Part shown: positions 1 to 8,114 of the stretch, in pieces
How positions within the stretch are numbered: the stretch's first letter is position 1
How the letters are laid out: each line of letters begins with the position of its first letter
DNA from: Sporosarcina sp. D27
GTDB lineage: Bacteria; Bacillota; Bacilli; Bacillales_A; Planococcaceae
Length of the DNA stretch: 64,000 bases
NCBI RefSeq assembly: GCF_000586555.1
Contig: NZ_AZUC01000046.1
Coordinates: forward strand, 186,001 to 250,000
Direction of reading: 5' to 3'
Made by a program: the position numbers and the translations under genes
Notes under the pieces: generated by a model
What the model was told of the DNA's origin: nothing
What the model saw: only the letters and a program-made list of their open reading frames with translations
The model's database searches: none

Positions 1-103
1 CGAGTCCAGATACGCCTATTGCTGCACCAGCAGCTCCTGCGCCCGTTAGCTTTAACATTTGACGTCGGGAGATTTTCTTCTCAAACAACTTTTCTTCTGC
101 CAT
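1..103 (-). CDS. efeB: EfeB/FepB-like Dyp-type haem peroxidase, N-terminal 34 residues only
   Basis: Only the start of the gene lies in the window; it runs off the left edge. The 34 visible residues begin MAEEKLFEKK and contain a twin-arginine export motif, S-R-R-Q-M-L-K-L, followed by an alanine/glycine-rich hydrophobic stretch, so the product is predicted to be exported folded by the Tat system. A Tat-exported protein directly after efeO is what is known for EfeB (B. subtilis YwbN, staphylococcal FepB), a haem-dependent peroxidase that works with EfeO in iron acquisition. The gene starts 7 bp after the efeO stop, so the two are co-transcribed. Identity rests on the Tat signal and the context; the peroxidase domain itself cannot be seen. 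Confidence 0.75.
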   Translation of the reverse strand, partial: MAEEKLFEKKISRRQMLKLTGAGAAGAAIGVSGL

Positions 104-110
104 TAGATTC

Positions 111-962
111 TCACTCCATTACGATGCCCATCATGCTCAATGGTTCACCGAGTTGATTGACCGCATCTGCTAATTGCTTCGTGTCTTCTTTCGTCAATTC
201 TTCGTAAGAAACATAACCGCCGTTTCCATCTTCGTGTTTTGCAAGAAGTCCATTCAATGTTGAGAATTTATTCGTTAAGTCTGTCGCAAGTTGCGCATCC
301 TTTTGTTTGATGACCGCTTCGAAAATATGGAAGATTTCTTCTGCACCTTCAACATTTGCTTTGAAATCGTATAGATCGGTGTGAGAAAAGATTTCCTCTT
401 CCCCTGTAATTTTTGATGTCGAGACTTCGTTTAACAAGTCGACTGCTCCTGTAATCATTAGGTCCGCACCGACTTCAACCGTTTCCACCCGAGCACGCAA
501 TTCTTTTGCATCTTTCAACAACTGATCGGCAACTTCTTCGTAGCCTTCTGTTGTATTGTCCACCCATAGACCGTATTCAATCTTATGGTAACCAGACCAT
601 TGTTCTTCACCTTGACCTTCTTCTTCCAAGTCTGCAAGACGTGCGTCAATACGAGGATCGAGGTCACCAAAACTTTCTGCAATCGGCTCGGAACGTTCAA
701 AGTACATACGGGCAAGGGGATAGATCGCTTTTGCGTCCTCAAGTCTACCTTCTTTTACGGCACTGACAAACTTGTCTGTTTCCACAACAAACTGGTCCAT
801 TTGCTCCAAAGCAAATTGTTTATATGCATCCGTTTCTTGTTGAAGATCAGTCGGAGCTACAGTTTCTGCTGATTCTTTCTCAGTTGTTGCTTTATCGGAA
901 CCGCATCCGGAGAGGATGAGGCCAGTTGCGAGTAGTGAAGTGAGCAGGGCATGTGATTTCAT
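111..962 (-). CDS. efeO: EfeO/FepA-type iron-uptake lipoprotein (M75 imelysin-like)
   Basis: A 283-residue exported lipoprotein. The signal peptide MKSHALLTSLLATGLILSGC ends in the lipobox L-S-G-C (lipidated Cys20), followed by a charged linker. The rest is the helical M75/imelysin-like domain of EfeO proteins, including H-K-I-E at residues 126-129, the HxxE motif of this family. It is expected to capture iron at the outer membrane face and pass it to a permease. An upstream in-frame TTG at 993-995 lies inside the Fur operator; the ATG at 960-962 with AGGAAA upstream gives a proper lipoprotein signal and was chosen. The order efeO then efeB resembles staphylococcal fepABC rather than B. subtilis efeUOB. 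The permease is not in the window. Confidence 0.88.
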   Translation of the reverse strand: MKSHALLTSLLATGLILSGCGSDKATTEKESAETVAPTDLQQETDAYKQFALEQMDQFVVETDKFVSAVKEGRLEDAKAIYPLARMYFERSEPIAESFGDLDPRIDARLADLEEEGQGEEQWSGYHKIEYGLWVDNTTEGYEEVADQLLKDAKELRARVETVEVGADLMITGAVDLLNEVSTSKITGEEEIFSHTDLYDFKANVEGAEEIFHIFEAVIKQKDAQLATDLTNKFSTLNGLLAKHEDGNGGYVSYEELTKEDTKQLADAVNQLGEPLSMMGIVME

Positions 963-990
963 AAGATAGTTTCCTACTTTCAGTCTTTTT

Positions 991-1009
991 CTCAATGATA
1001 ATCATTATC
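991..1009. promoter_or_regulatory. Fur box upstream of efeO
   Basis: The 19-mer CTCAATGATAATCATTATC matches the classical Fur consensus GATAATGATAATCATTATC at 16 of 19 positions. It overlaps the predicted -10 of the efeO promoter, so iron-loaded Fur should block initiation. Confidence 0.85.
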
Positions 1010-1024
1010 AGCGTGTTGAGTCAA
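995..1024 (-). promoter_or_regulatory. Sigma-A promoter of efeO
   Basis: On the minus strand TTGACT (1019-1024) and TATCAT (995-1000) are 18 bp apart. The -10 lies within the Fur box. Confidence 0.65.
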
Positions 1025-1142
1025 CTGTTTTTTGCATGAAGGGGTGGCAATTTCATGTCAGTTTCCCATTGATCAAAAATAAATTATGACGGGTTACGGA
1101 GCGGAATCTCAATGTCTCACTGAAACTGTAAGATAATGGCTG

Positions 1143-1171
1143 TTGTATAACGAGTTTGTTCGTCATACAAT
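1143..1171 (+). promoter_or_regulatory. Sigma-A promoter of the Y-family polymerase operon
   Basis: TTGTAT (1143-1148) and TACAAT (1166-1171) are separated by exactly 17 bp. The LexA box begins five bases downstream of the -10. Confidence 0.65.
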
Positions 1172-1175
1172 AAGG

Positions 1176-1187
1176 GAACAGGTGTTC
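1176..1187. promoter_or_regulatory. LexA (DinR) SOS box
   Basis: GAACAGGTGTTC is a perfect GAAC-N4-GTTC dyad, the core of the Bacillus SOS operator. It sits at the expected transcription start of the polymerase gene, a position suited to repression. Confidence 0.75.
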
Positions 1188-1202
1188 TTAGGGGGAGACA
1201 TT

Positions 1203-2453
1203 ATGAATCAATTGCCTGAACGTAAAATTATTTGTATCGACATGCGTAGCTTTTACGCGAGTTGTGCAGCCGCCATTGAAGGACTGGATGTAATGGAAAC
1301 GCCAATCGCGATTATTGGGAACAAAGAGCGAAAAGGAGGCGTTGTGTTGGCAGCATCCCCTCCACTCAAAAAACGATTTGGCATTAAGACAGGGATGCGT
1401 CTTTTTGAGATCCCAGACGATCCCTCCATACAACTGATTGAACCCAAGATGGAGTTTTATATAAAGGTTTCGATGGAAATCACTCATTTGTTGAACCAAT
1501 ATGTCCCAAAAGAAGCGATTCACGTGTATAGCATTGATGAAAGTTTTGTTAACTTGGATGGAACGGAGAAACTTTGGGGACCCGCAAGAGAAACCGTGGC
1601 CCGCATTCAGGATGATTTACTTCGCCAATTCCAACTGCAATCCGCATGTGGGATGGGGCCAAACATGTTGCTGTCTAAACTTGCACTGGATTTGGAAGCA
1701 AAGAAAACCGGGTTTGCTCACTGGGGTTATGAGGATGTGCCAACGAAATTATGGCCTATCGCGCCGCTTAGTGAGATGTGGGGGATTGGAAGAAGAACTG
1801 AACACACGCTAAATGAAATGGGAATTTACTCCGTTGGCGATCTCGCGCACTCGTCTCTAGTCCAGCTGGAAGAGAAGTTCGGTGTTATGGGGAATCAGCT
1901 TTACCATCATGCACACGGGATCGATCTGTCTGATCTCGGTGCGCCTCTGATTGAGGGGCAAGTCAGCTACGGTAAAGGGCAAATTCTTTTCCGGGATTAT
2001 TTTCGCCGTGAGGATGTGCTTGCCGTGGTGCTAGAAATGTGTGAAGACGTTGCGATGCGTGCTCGCACTGCGAGGCGCGCCGGTCGGACGGTCCACTTAT
2101 CCGTTGGCTACTCTAAAAATGCGTTAGGTGGCGGGTTTAGCCGTTCCAAATCCCTTATAGAAGAGACGAACGATACGATGAAGATTTACAAGCTCTGTAC
2201 AGAGCTGTTCGATACATTTCACGATGGACGCCCCGTCCGCCAACTGTCGTTGAGCTTATCCAATCTAGTTGAGGAACATTCAATGCAACTGAGCTTGTTT
2301 GACCAGCATAAATGGAAGAAACGAAAGCTTGGTGAGACGGTGGATGAACTCCGAAGTAAATACGGATCAGCTGCCGTTTTACGTGCTGTATCGTATACCG
2401 ATGCAGGGACAGCACGCCACCGAGCAGGACTGATTGGTGGACATGTGAAATAA
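1203..2453 (+). CDS. Y-family DNA polymerase (UvrX/YqjW-like)
   Basis: A 416-residue translesion polymerase. The palm motif C-I-D-M-R-S-F-Y-A-S supplies Asp13, and Y-S-I-D-E-S supplies Asp112 and Glu113, the metal-binding residues of Y-family enzymes. A helix-hairpin-helix region (W-G-I-G-R-R-T) and a little-finger domain follow. The absence of a typical DinB C-terminus and the YolD-like gene downstream place it with the UvrX/YqjW branch rather than DinB. An upstream in-frame ATG at 1143 lies in the -35, so the ATG at 1203 behind GGGGGAG was chosen. Expected role: error-prone bypass of lesions after SOS induction. It forms an operon with the next gene (32-bp gap). Confidence 0.9.
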   Translation: MNQLPERKIICIDMRSFYASCAAAIEGLDVMETPIAIIGNKERKGGVVLAASPPLKKRFGIKTGMRLFEIPDDPSIQLIEPKMEFYIKVSMEITHLLNQYVPKEAIHVYSIDESFVNLDGTEKLWGPARETVARIQDDLLRQFQLQSACGMGPNMLLSKLALDLEAKKTGFAHWGYEDVPTKLWPIAPLSEMWGIGRRTEHTLNEMGIYSVGDLAHSSLVQLEEKFGVMGNQLYHHAHGIDLSDLGAPLIEGQVSYGKGQILFRDYFRREDVLAVVLEMCEDVAMRARTARRAGRTVHLSVGYSKNALGGGFSRSKSLIEETNDTMKIYKLCTELFDTFHDGRPVRQLSLSLSNLVEEHSMQLSLFDQHKWKKRKLGETVDELRSKYGSAAVLRAVSYTDAGTARHRAGLIGGHVK

Positions 2454-2485
2454 CGGATAGGTAATGGACGAAAGGAGAGAGTACG

Positions 2486-2818
2486 ATGTTACGAGACCGT
2501 GGAAAAATTAAATGGACGGCGCTGATGCTACCGGAACACGTCGAGCGGTTGCGCGCATGGCAAGCAGAAGATACACAACCAGTTAGAAGTGAACCTGACG
2601 AGCAGCAACTGGAGGAGTGGAATTACATCATCGCTGCCGCCATGGAAACTCATCGAGCCATCACCATCACGCATTGGCAAACCGGTAAACCCGAGTGCGA
2701 TGACTTTTACGTTCATTGTCTAGAACCAGAGAGAAAGCAGCTACGCGTTGTGACGATTGATGGGGTGGCACGCATTCTTTCGCTTCTCGACATTGAAACT
2801 ATTTCTGAAATCGGATAA
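2486..2818 (+). CDS. YolD-like protein
   Basis: A 110-residue protein beginning M-L-R-D-R-G-K-I-K-W, with the W-x-x-x-x-L-P-E-H start typical of YolD-like proteins, and later the Y-V-H-C-L-E and V-D-G-V-A-R-I-like segments of the family. YolD-like genes regularly accompany UvrX/YqjW-type polymerases (for example yqjX next to yqjW). An accessory or regulatory role in SOS mutagenesis has been proposed, but the molecular function is not settled. Start ATG is preceded by AAAGGAGAG. Same operon as the polymerase, so under the LexA box. Confidence 0.85.
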   Translation: MLRDRGKIKWTALMLPEHVERLRAWQAEDTQPVRSEPDEQQLEEWNYIIAAAMETHRAITITHWQTGKPECDDFYVHCLEPERKQLRVVTIDGVARILSLLDIETISEIG

Positions 2819-2902
2819 TTCGAAACAAACACTATCCGAAACGTGTAAGAATCTGCTAAACTATTCAAAGTCCTATTATATATAGATTGGCAGGGGAATT
2901 CA

Positions 2903-4657
2903 TTGAACGTACTCATTCAGCTGGGCTGGTTTTTCAAACAGCGCAAAAAACAGTATGCAATTGGTATTGCATCACTTGTACTTGTTTCTATTTTGCAGCT
3001 ACTGCCGCCAAAAATCATCGGCTATATTGTCGATGATATTACGAAAGGAACGTTAACTGCCAACCAGCTGACGCAATGGCTCGTCATCCTTGCGGTTGCA
3101 GGAATTGTCATGTACGTTTTCCGCTACTTATGGCGCGTCATGATTTTCGGTTCGTCGATTGTACTTGCAAGGACGATCCGAAAGCAATTATTCGATCATT
3201 TTTTAAAGATGTCGCCCGCTTTTTATCAAAAACGTCGAGTGGGTAATTTAATGGCGCATGCCACCAATGATGTGAGCGCGGTTCAGCAAACTGCAGGCAT
3301 GGGCGTGTTAACCCTATTCGATTCGATTTTAACAGGCGGGTCCGTTATCTTGACGATGGCATTGACGATTAACTGGAAATTGACGCTTATTGCACTTATT
3401 CCGATTCCACTCATGATCGTGTTAACAAGTTTTTATGGCAAATTACTACGTCGTCATTTCCGGACTGCTCAAGAAGCATTCTCCAGCATGAACGATAAGA
3501 CACAAGAGAGCATCTCCGGTGTGAAAGTTATTAAAACGTTTGGACAGCAAAAAGAGGACATCGAAGATTTCAGACAATTATCCGATGAAGTAGTCGAGAA
3601 AAACATGCGGGTTGCACGTGTAGACGCTTTGTTTGACCCGACAATTGGTGCAATTTTTGCAGTTTCTACTATTATTTCGTTTATCTTCGGTGCTCGTTTT
3701 ATCCTCGCTGGAGAAATGAGTGTAGGGGATATGGTTGCGTTCAGCACCTATCTCGGATTGTTAACATGGCCAATGCTTGCATTTGGATTTCTATTCAATA
3801 TTGTGGAGCGAGGCAATGCTTCGTATACACGAATCCGTGAATTGCTGTCTGTCGATCCTGAAGTGGTCGATGTGAAAGGGGCACTTGATGAACGACCAAG
3901 AGGGGATCTTTCTGTCGACATTGATACCTTTACGTTCCCCGGAGATCCGAAGCCCGCACTTTCAGATGTCCACTTCACGTTGAGACAAGGAGAGACACTC
4001 GGAATTGTCGGGAAAACCGGGTCCGGAAAAACAGCAATTTTGAAACTGTTGCTACGGGAGTTTGACGACTATGAAGGTGTCATTTCATATGGCAAACATT
4101 CCATACAGCAGTACAAGCAGCAGCGGCTTCGTGAATCGATTGGGTATGTCCCGCAAGATCATTTCCTATTTTCGACGACACTGTCGGAAAATATCGCCTT
4201 TACGAATCCGACGGTTCCGACAGAAGAAATTCACAATGCCGCGCGACTTGCACATATCCATAATGACATAGAAGGTTTTGCAGAAGGATATCAAACGATT
4301 GTCGGGGAGCGGGGAGTGTCGTTATCCGGGGGACAAAAACAACGGATCTCGATTGCCCGTGCCTTACTCATGCAGCCAGAGCTACTCATTTTAGACGATT
4401 CTCTTTCGGCAGTGGATGCGAAGACTGAAGAAGCCATTCTTCGTTCACTGAAAGAAACGCGTAGTGGGGAAACGACGATCATTACATCACATCGGTTAAG
4501 CGCCATTCAACATGCACATCAAATTATTGTCATGGATGAAGGAGCAATTGCAGAATCCGGTACTCACGCAGAATTGATGGCATTAAACGGTAGATACAAA
4601 GAAATGTACGACTTGCAACAACTTGAAGCGTCTGTAGAACAAGGGGGTGAAGCGTAA
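2903..4657 (+). CDS. Heterodimeric ABC multidrug exporter, degenerate-site subunit (BmrC/YheI-like)
   Basis: A 584-residue half-transporter: six membrane helices (about residues 15-310) fused to an ATPase. Walker A is G-K-T-G-S-G-K-T near residue 370, the signature L-S-G-G-Q begins at 474, and Walker B reads L-I-L-D-D with Asp499 where the catalytic glutamate is expected. A degenerate catalytic carboxylate in one subunit is the known hallmark of heterodimeric exporters such as B. subtilis BmrC of BmrCD. The start is TTG at 2903 behind AGGGGAA; no ATG is well placed. It overlaps the partner gene by one base (TAATG). Likely substrates are hydrophobic drugs or lipids, which cannot be told from sequence. 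Confidence 0.88.
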   Translation: MNVLIQLGWFFKQRKKQYAIGIASLVLVSILQLLPPKIIGYIVDDITKGTLTANQLTQWLVILAVAGIVMYVFRYLWRVMIFGSSIVLARTIRKQLFDHFLKMSPAFYQKRRVGNLMAHATNDVSAVQQTAGMGVLTLFDSILTGGSVILTMALTINWKLTLIALIPIPLMIVLTSFYGKLLRRHFRTAQEAFSSMNDKTQESISGVKVIKTFGQQKEDIEDFRQLSDEVVEKNMRVARVDALFDPTIGAIFAVSTIISFIFGARFILAGEMSVGDMVAFSTYLGLLTWPMLAFGFLFNIVERGNASYTRIRELLSVDPEVVDVKGALDERPRGDLSVDIDTFTFPGDPKPALSDVHFTLRQGETLGIVGKTGSGKTAILKLLLREFDDYEGVISYGKHSIQQYKQQRLRESIGYVPQDHFLFSTTLSENIAFTNPTVPTEEIHNAARLAHIHNDIEGFAEGYQTIVGERGVSLSGGQKQRISIARALLMQPELLILDDSLSAVDAKTEEAILRSLKETRSGETTIITSHRLSAIQHAHQIIVMDEGAIAESGTHAELMALNGRYKEMYDLQQLEASVEQGGEA

Positions 4658-6435
4658 TGGCAGAAGTGAAACAGACAAAATTGTCTGCTCGAGGTCAATG
4701 GGAAGTATTCGTCCGACTTCTCAGGTACTTGAAGCCCCACAAAATATCGATTGCGATTGCGCTGCTTCTCCTTGCACTCGCGATTACAGGAAGCATCGTG
4801 AGTCCGCTGCTGATCCAATCATTCATCGACAACCATCTCGTGCCTTTAAATTTCAAGCGTTCGAGTGTCATCCAGCTACTCATTGCCTATATCATCATTC
4901 AATTGATGGTTGTTGTGATTTCCTATTTCCAGTCGCTTCGCTTTCAAAAAATCGCACTTAAGATTATTCAGCAGTTACGGGTCGATGCCTTTACTAAAGT
5001 GCAAGGACTCGGAATGCGCTATTTTGATAAGACACCGGCGGGTGCAATTGTTTCGCGTGTGACGAACGATACGGAAGCGATTAAGGAAATGTTCGTGAGT
5101 GTTGTCGTCACGTTCTTACAAGCGATTTTCGGAGTCATTGGCGTCTACATTGCACTGTTTTCACTAGATGCGAAACTGGCGCTGTATTCTATGGTGTTGT
5201 TACCATTATTCATTATTCTAATATCAGTCTATCGTCACTACAGTGCTGATTTTTATCAAGATATCCGAGAACGGCTTAGTCAATTAAACGGCAAGATATC
5301 CGAGTCACTCTCAGGAATGGGAATGATCCAAGCATTCCGCCAAGAAAAACGGCTAGCAGATGAATTCGAATCGATCAATGATGGGCACTATCGGGCCGGA
5401 ATCCGGAATATCAAATTCGACAGTATTTTACTAGGACCGTTCATTGACTTGCTATATGCAGCAGCAGTCGTCTGTACGCTTGCATACTTCGGGTTCACGT
5501 CACTTTCAACGGCAGTCGACGTAGGGGTAATTTATGCATTTACAACATTGCTTAGCCGCCTGTTCCAACCCGTACAGCAAGTGATGAACCGGATGTCCAT
5601 TTTCCAACAAGCGCTCGTTTCTGCATCGCGCGTTTTCACACTCATTGACGAACCGGACATGGAACCTGTTCAACAAGTGAAAAAGGATACAAAGATTACA
5701 AAAGGAACTATTAGCTTTGAAGGCATCACATTTAGCTATGATGGTAAAACGGATGTATTAAAAGACATTTCGTTTACCGCGAATGCCGGAGAGACCGTCG
5801 CACTCGTCGGACATACAGGCAGTGGGAAAAGTTCAATCATCAACTTACTTATGCGCTTCTATGAGTACGAGCAGGGTTCTATCACCATTGACGGGCGTTC
5901 CTTAAAGTCCTATCCAATGGAGGAATTGCGTAACAAAGTCGGGCTCGTCCTTCAAGATCCATTCATGTTTTACGGGGATGTGGAGAGTAACATCCGCCTT
6001 CATAATGAAGCGATGACGTCTGAAGAAGTCCGGGCAGCATCGGAGTTCATACAGGCGAATAAGTTCATTGAACAATTAGAAGGGGGATATACGCACAAAG
6101 TGATGGAACGCGGAGCTACATTGTCAAGTGGACAGAGACAGCTCATTGCATTTGCACGCACAATGGCAGTGGACCCGAAAGTTCTTGTGCTCGATGAAGC
6201 GACCGCCAATATTGATACTGAAACTGAAATCGCAATCCAAGCTAGTCTTCAAAAAATGAGAAAAGGGCGGACGACGATTGCCATTGCACACCGACTTAGT
6301 ACGATTCAAGATGCAGAACTGATTTTAGTATTGCATAAGGGGGAGATTGCTGAACGAGGAACCCATCAGCAACTTCTCAGCATGAAGGGACTCTATTATA
6401 AGATGTATCAGTTACAGAATGGTCAGACGGCCTAA
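4657..6435 (+). CDS. Heterodimeric ABC multidrug exporter, catalytic subunit (BmrD/YheH or YfiC-like)
   Basis: A 592-residue half-transporter with six membrane helices in the first 320 residues and a C-terminal ATPase. Walker A is G-H-T-G-S-G-K-S, Walker B is V-L-D-E-A with an intact catalytic glutamate (Glu514), and the H-loop is A-H-R-L-S. The signature motif is L-S-S-G-Q, a mild deviation from LSGGQ. With the degenerate Asp499 subunit encoded just upstream, this is expected to contribute the working catalytic residue of the dimer. Translationally coupled: its ATG overlaps the stop of the first subunit and AAGGGGGTGA precedes it. At 592 residues it is shorter than B. subtilis BmrD, so YfiC is an alternative parent family. 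Confidence 0.88.
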   Translation: MAEVKQTKLSARGQWEVFVRLLRYLKPHKISIAIALLLLALAITGSIVSPLLIQSFIDNHLVPLNFKRSSVIQLLIAYIIIQLMVVVISYFQSLRFQKIALKIIQQLRVDAFTKVQGLGMRYFDKTPAGAIVSRVTNDTEAIKEMFVSVVVTFLQAIFGVIGVYIALFSLDAKLALYSMVLLPLFIILISVYRHYSADFYQDIRERLSQLNGKISESLSGMGMIQAFRQEKRLADEFESINDGHYRAGIRNIKFDSILLGPFIDLLYAAAVVCTLAYFGFTSLSTAVDVGVIYAFTTLLSRLFQPVQQVMNRMSIFQQALVSASRVFTLIDEPDMEPVQQVKKDTKITKGTISFEGITFSYDGKTDVLKDISFTANAGETVALVGHTGSGKSSIINLLMRFYEYEQGSITIDGRSLKSYPMEELRNKVGLVLQDPFMFYGDVESNIRLHNEAMTSEEVRAASEFIQANKFIEQLEGGYTHKVMERGATLSSGQRQLIAFARTMAVDPKVLVLDEATANIDTETEIAIQASLQKMRKGRTTIAIAHRLSTIQDAELILVLHKGEIAERGTHQQLLSMKGLYYKMYQLQNGQTA

Positions 6436-6498
6436 TATCCTAGCTCAAAAGACGATACCATGAACAGCTTCTATGCAAAATTAAAGCAATTAGATATA

Positions 6499-6569
6499 GG
6501 GAGTACCTTCCGTCTTTTTCGATGTCTTAGTCGACAACCAGTAAATAAGACTCAAGGTACTTCCTTTTT
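6499..6569 (+). terminator. Terminator after the ABC exporter pair
   Basis: Arms GGGAGTACCTT (6499-6509) and AAGGTACTTCC (6554-6564) pair over 11 bp with one G-U, followed by five T. The long loop holds a second stem (GTCTTA/TAAGAC). A 61-codon ORF here has no ribosome-binding site. Confidence 0.6.
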
Positions 6570-6622
6570 GCAGTTTCATCGTACAACCATAATTTTTAAA
6601 AAATCTATTCGAGGCTACTTCC

Positions 6623-6653
6623 TTGACCAATCATCACTTGAGTAGTAAATTGA
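6623..6653 (+). promoter_or_regulatory. Promoter and operator of the MarR-type regulator
   Basis: TTGACC (6623-6628) and a weak -10 TAAATT (6646-6651) are 17 bp apart. The 21-bp stretch 6633-6653 between and over them recurs with 18 of 21 matches at 7133-7153 ahead of the next gene, suggesting one operator used twice. Confidence 0.5.
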
Positions 6654-6675
6654 TGATATAGGAGGTTCCTAATAC

Positions 6676-7119
6676 ATGAAAAAAAATACTCGTGGTTCAC
6701 TTATTTGGTTAAGGTTGGTGCGATTCACACATCAAAGCAATTTGCTATCAAATGAATTTTTGAAGCAGTTTGATTTAACAACTGCTCAATTTGATGTGAT
6801 GATTCAAATTTCAACTTATGGACCCTTAACACAAAGAGAACTTGCAGAAAAAGTAACGGTAACGCAAGGTGGAATTTCTCGCATGCTAGCACGCCTTGAA
6901 AAAGAACAATTAATCCACCGTAAACAGGAATGGAAGACGAAAACCATTTCTTTGACGTCCAAAGGGCAAGAGAAACTAGACCTTGCATTTGAGGCACAGC
7001 TCGCATTTCAATCTTCTTTCTTTGAGGACTGCTTAACAGAGAAAGAACAGAAAACACTACTCAATCTTATATCTCGTGTTCAAAAAAACGGGGAACAAAA
7101 AATTCAAAAGAACCAATGA
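6676..7119 (+). CDS. MarR-family transcriptional regulator (MhqR-like context)
   Basis: A 147-residue protein with the MarR winged-helix core: L-T-T-A-Q-F-D-V-M recognition lead-in, [11 protein letters not shown] helix, and the wing [15 protein letters not shown]. It should bind as a dimer to short dyads. The adjacent operon encodes quinone/azo-type detoxification enzymes, so a role like B. subtilis MhqR or YodB, repressing until electrophiles are present, is inferred. A strong AGGAGG precedes the ATG. It contains no cysteine, so a YodB-style direct thiol switch is unlikely; ligand or indirect sensing is more probable. Confidence 0.85.
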   Translation: MKKNTRGSLIWLRLVRFTHQSNLLSNEFLKQFDLTTAQFDVMIQISTYGPLTQRELAEKVTVTQGGISRMLARLEKEQLIHRKQEWKTKTISLTSKGQEKLDLAFEAQLAFQSSFFEDCLTEKEQKTLLNLISRVQKNGEQKIQKNQ

Positions 7120-7132
7120 ATTTTTTTATTCC

Positions 7133-7153
7133 ATCACTTGACTAGTTAACTGA
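7133..7153. promoter_or_regulatory. Second copy of the putative MarR operator
   Basis: The 21 bases at 7133-7153 match 6633-6653 except at three positions (shared ATCACTTGA, then TAGT). It lies between the regulator stop and the GGAGGAAGG ribosome-binding site of the dioxygenase gene. Confidence 0.5.
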
Positions 7154-7169
7154 AGGAGGAAGGAAGAGA

Positions 7170-8114
7170 ATGTATACCATTCCAGGACATCACCATTTGT
7201 CGATGATTACAAAAAGTGCTACACAAAACAATATGTTTTTCAGGAAAATCTTAGGACTACGTCGGGTTAAAATGACCGTCAATCAAGATGACCCGTCCAT
7301 GTATCATCTGTTTTATGGGGACAAGACAGGTAGCCCAGGAACTGAATTATCTTTTTTTGAAATGCCGTTTGCGGGTCGCACTTACCGGGGCACAAATGCG
7401 ATTACACAAATCGGATTGCTCGTCCCTTCTGAAGAAAGTTTAAACTATTGGAAACAGCGATTTGAAAAGTATGATGTTCGCCATGGTGAACTAACAACGT
7501 ATGCTCATCGTCCTGCTTTGCACTTTGAAGATTCGGAAGGATTACGCATGGTTCTGCTTGCTTCTACCAATGAAAAGTTAGTGCACTGGAAAGCATGGGA
7601 AGAATCAGAGGTACCTATAGAACATCAGATTCAAGGAATGGGTTCAGTAGAAATAACAGTCCGTCGTTTGGACAAACTCGCAAGTACCTTAACTGATGTA
7701 TTTGGCTATACAGAGGTATCACGAACGGAGGATGTAGCCATCTTTCAATCAGTAAGCGGAGAAGTTTTTGGAGAAATCGTAGTGAAACTTTTAGATGGTC
7801 CTACTGAAAAACCGGGCAGAGGAAGTATTCATCATTTAGCCATCCGTGTAAAAGACCAAAAGGAATTAGCCTTTTGGGAAGAAAAAGTACGTTCACGAGG
7901 ATTCCATTCTTCTGGGATTATCGATCGTTTTTATTTTCAAAGCTTGTATTTCCGAGAGTCGAATGGAATTCTATTCGAAATTGCGACAGATGGTCCTGGA
8001 TTTACAATCGATTCTGATATTGCAACGCTCGGTTTAAAATTGGATTTACCACCATTTTTAGAAAGTCAACGGGACGAAATTGAAGCAAATTTAAAACCAT
8101 TGGAGGATAAATAA
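7170..8114 (+). CDS. Ring-cleaving dioxygenase of the VOC superfamily (MhqO-like)
   Basis: A 314-residue protein made of two vicinal-oxygen-chelate halves. The first opens with Y-T-I-P-G-H-H-H-L-S (His near residue 9), the second holds G-S-I-H-H-L-A-I-R-V (His near 220) and G-I-L-F-E-I-A-T-D-G (Glu near 270), the metal-ligand pattern of this family. Known relatives (B. subtilis MhqA, MhqE, MhqO) are induced by hydroquinones and catechols and are assigned to ring cleavage of such compounds. First structural gene of a four-gene operon; the next gene begins on the base after its stop codon. Confidence 0.85.
   Translation: MYTIPGHHHLSMITKSATQNNMFFRKILGLRRVKMTVNQDDPSMYHLFYGDKTGSPGTELSFFEMPFAGRTYRGTNAITQIGLLVPSEESLNYWKQRFEKYDVRHGELTTYAHRPALHFEDSEGLRMVLLASTNEKLVHWKAWEESEVPIEHQIQGMGSVEITVRRLDKLASTLTDVFGYTEVSRTEDVAIFQSVSGEVFGEIVVKLLDGPTEKPGRGSIHHLAIRVKDQKELAFWEEKVRSRGFHSSGIIDRFYFQSLYFRESNGILFEIATDGPGFTIDSDIATLGLKLDLPPFLESQRDEIEANLKPLEDK

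Noticed and set aside
963..995. Longer efeO start at TTG 993-995
   Set aside because: The codon is inside the Fur box and -10, and the extension would place a basic segment ahead of a good lipoprotein signal.
6460..6645. 61-codon ORF between the exporter and the MarR gene
   Set aside because: It has no ribosome-binding site and lies across the terminator hairpin and the MarR promoter.
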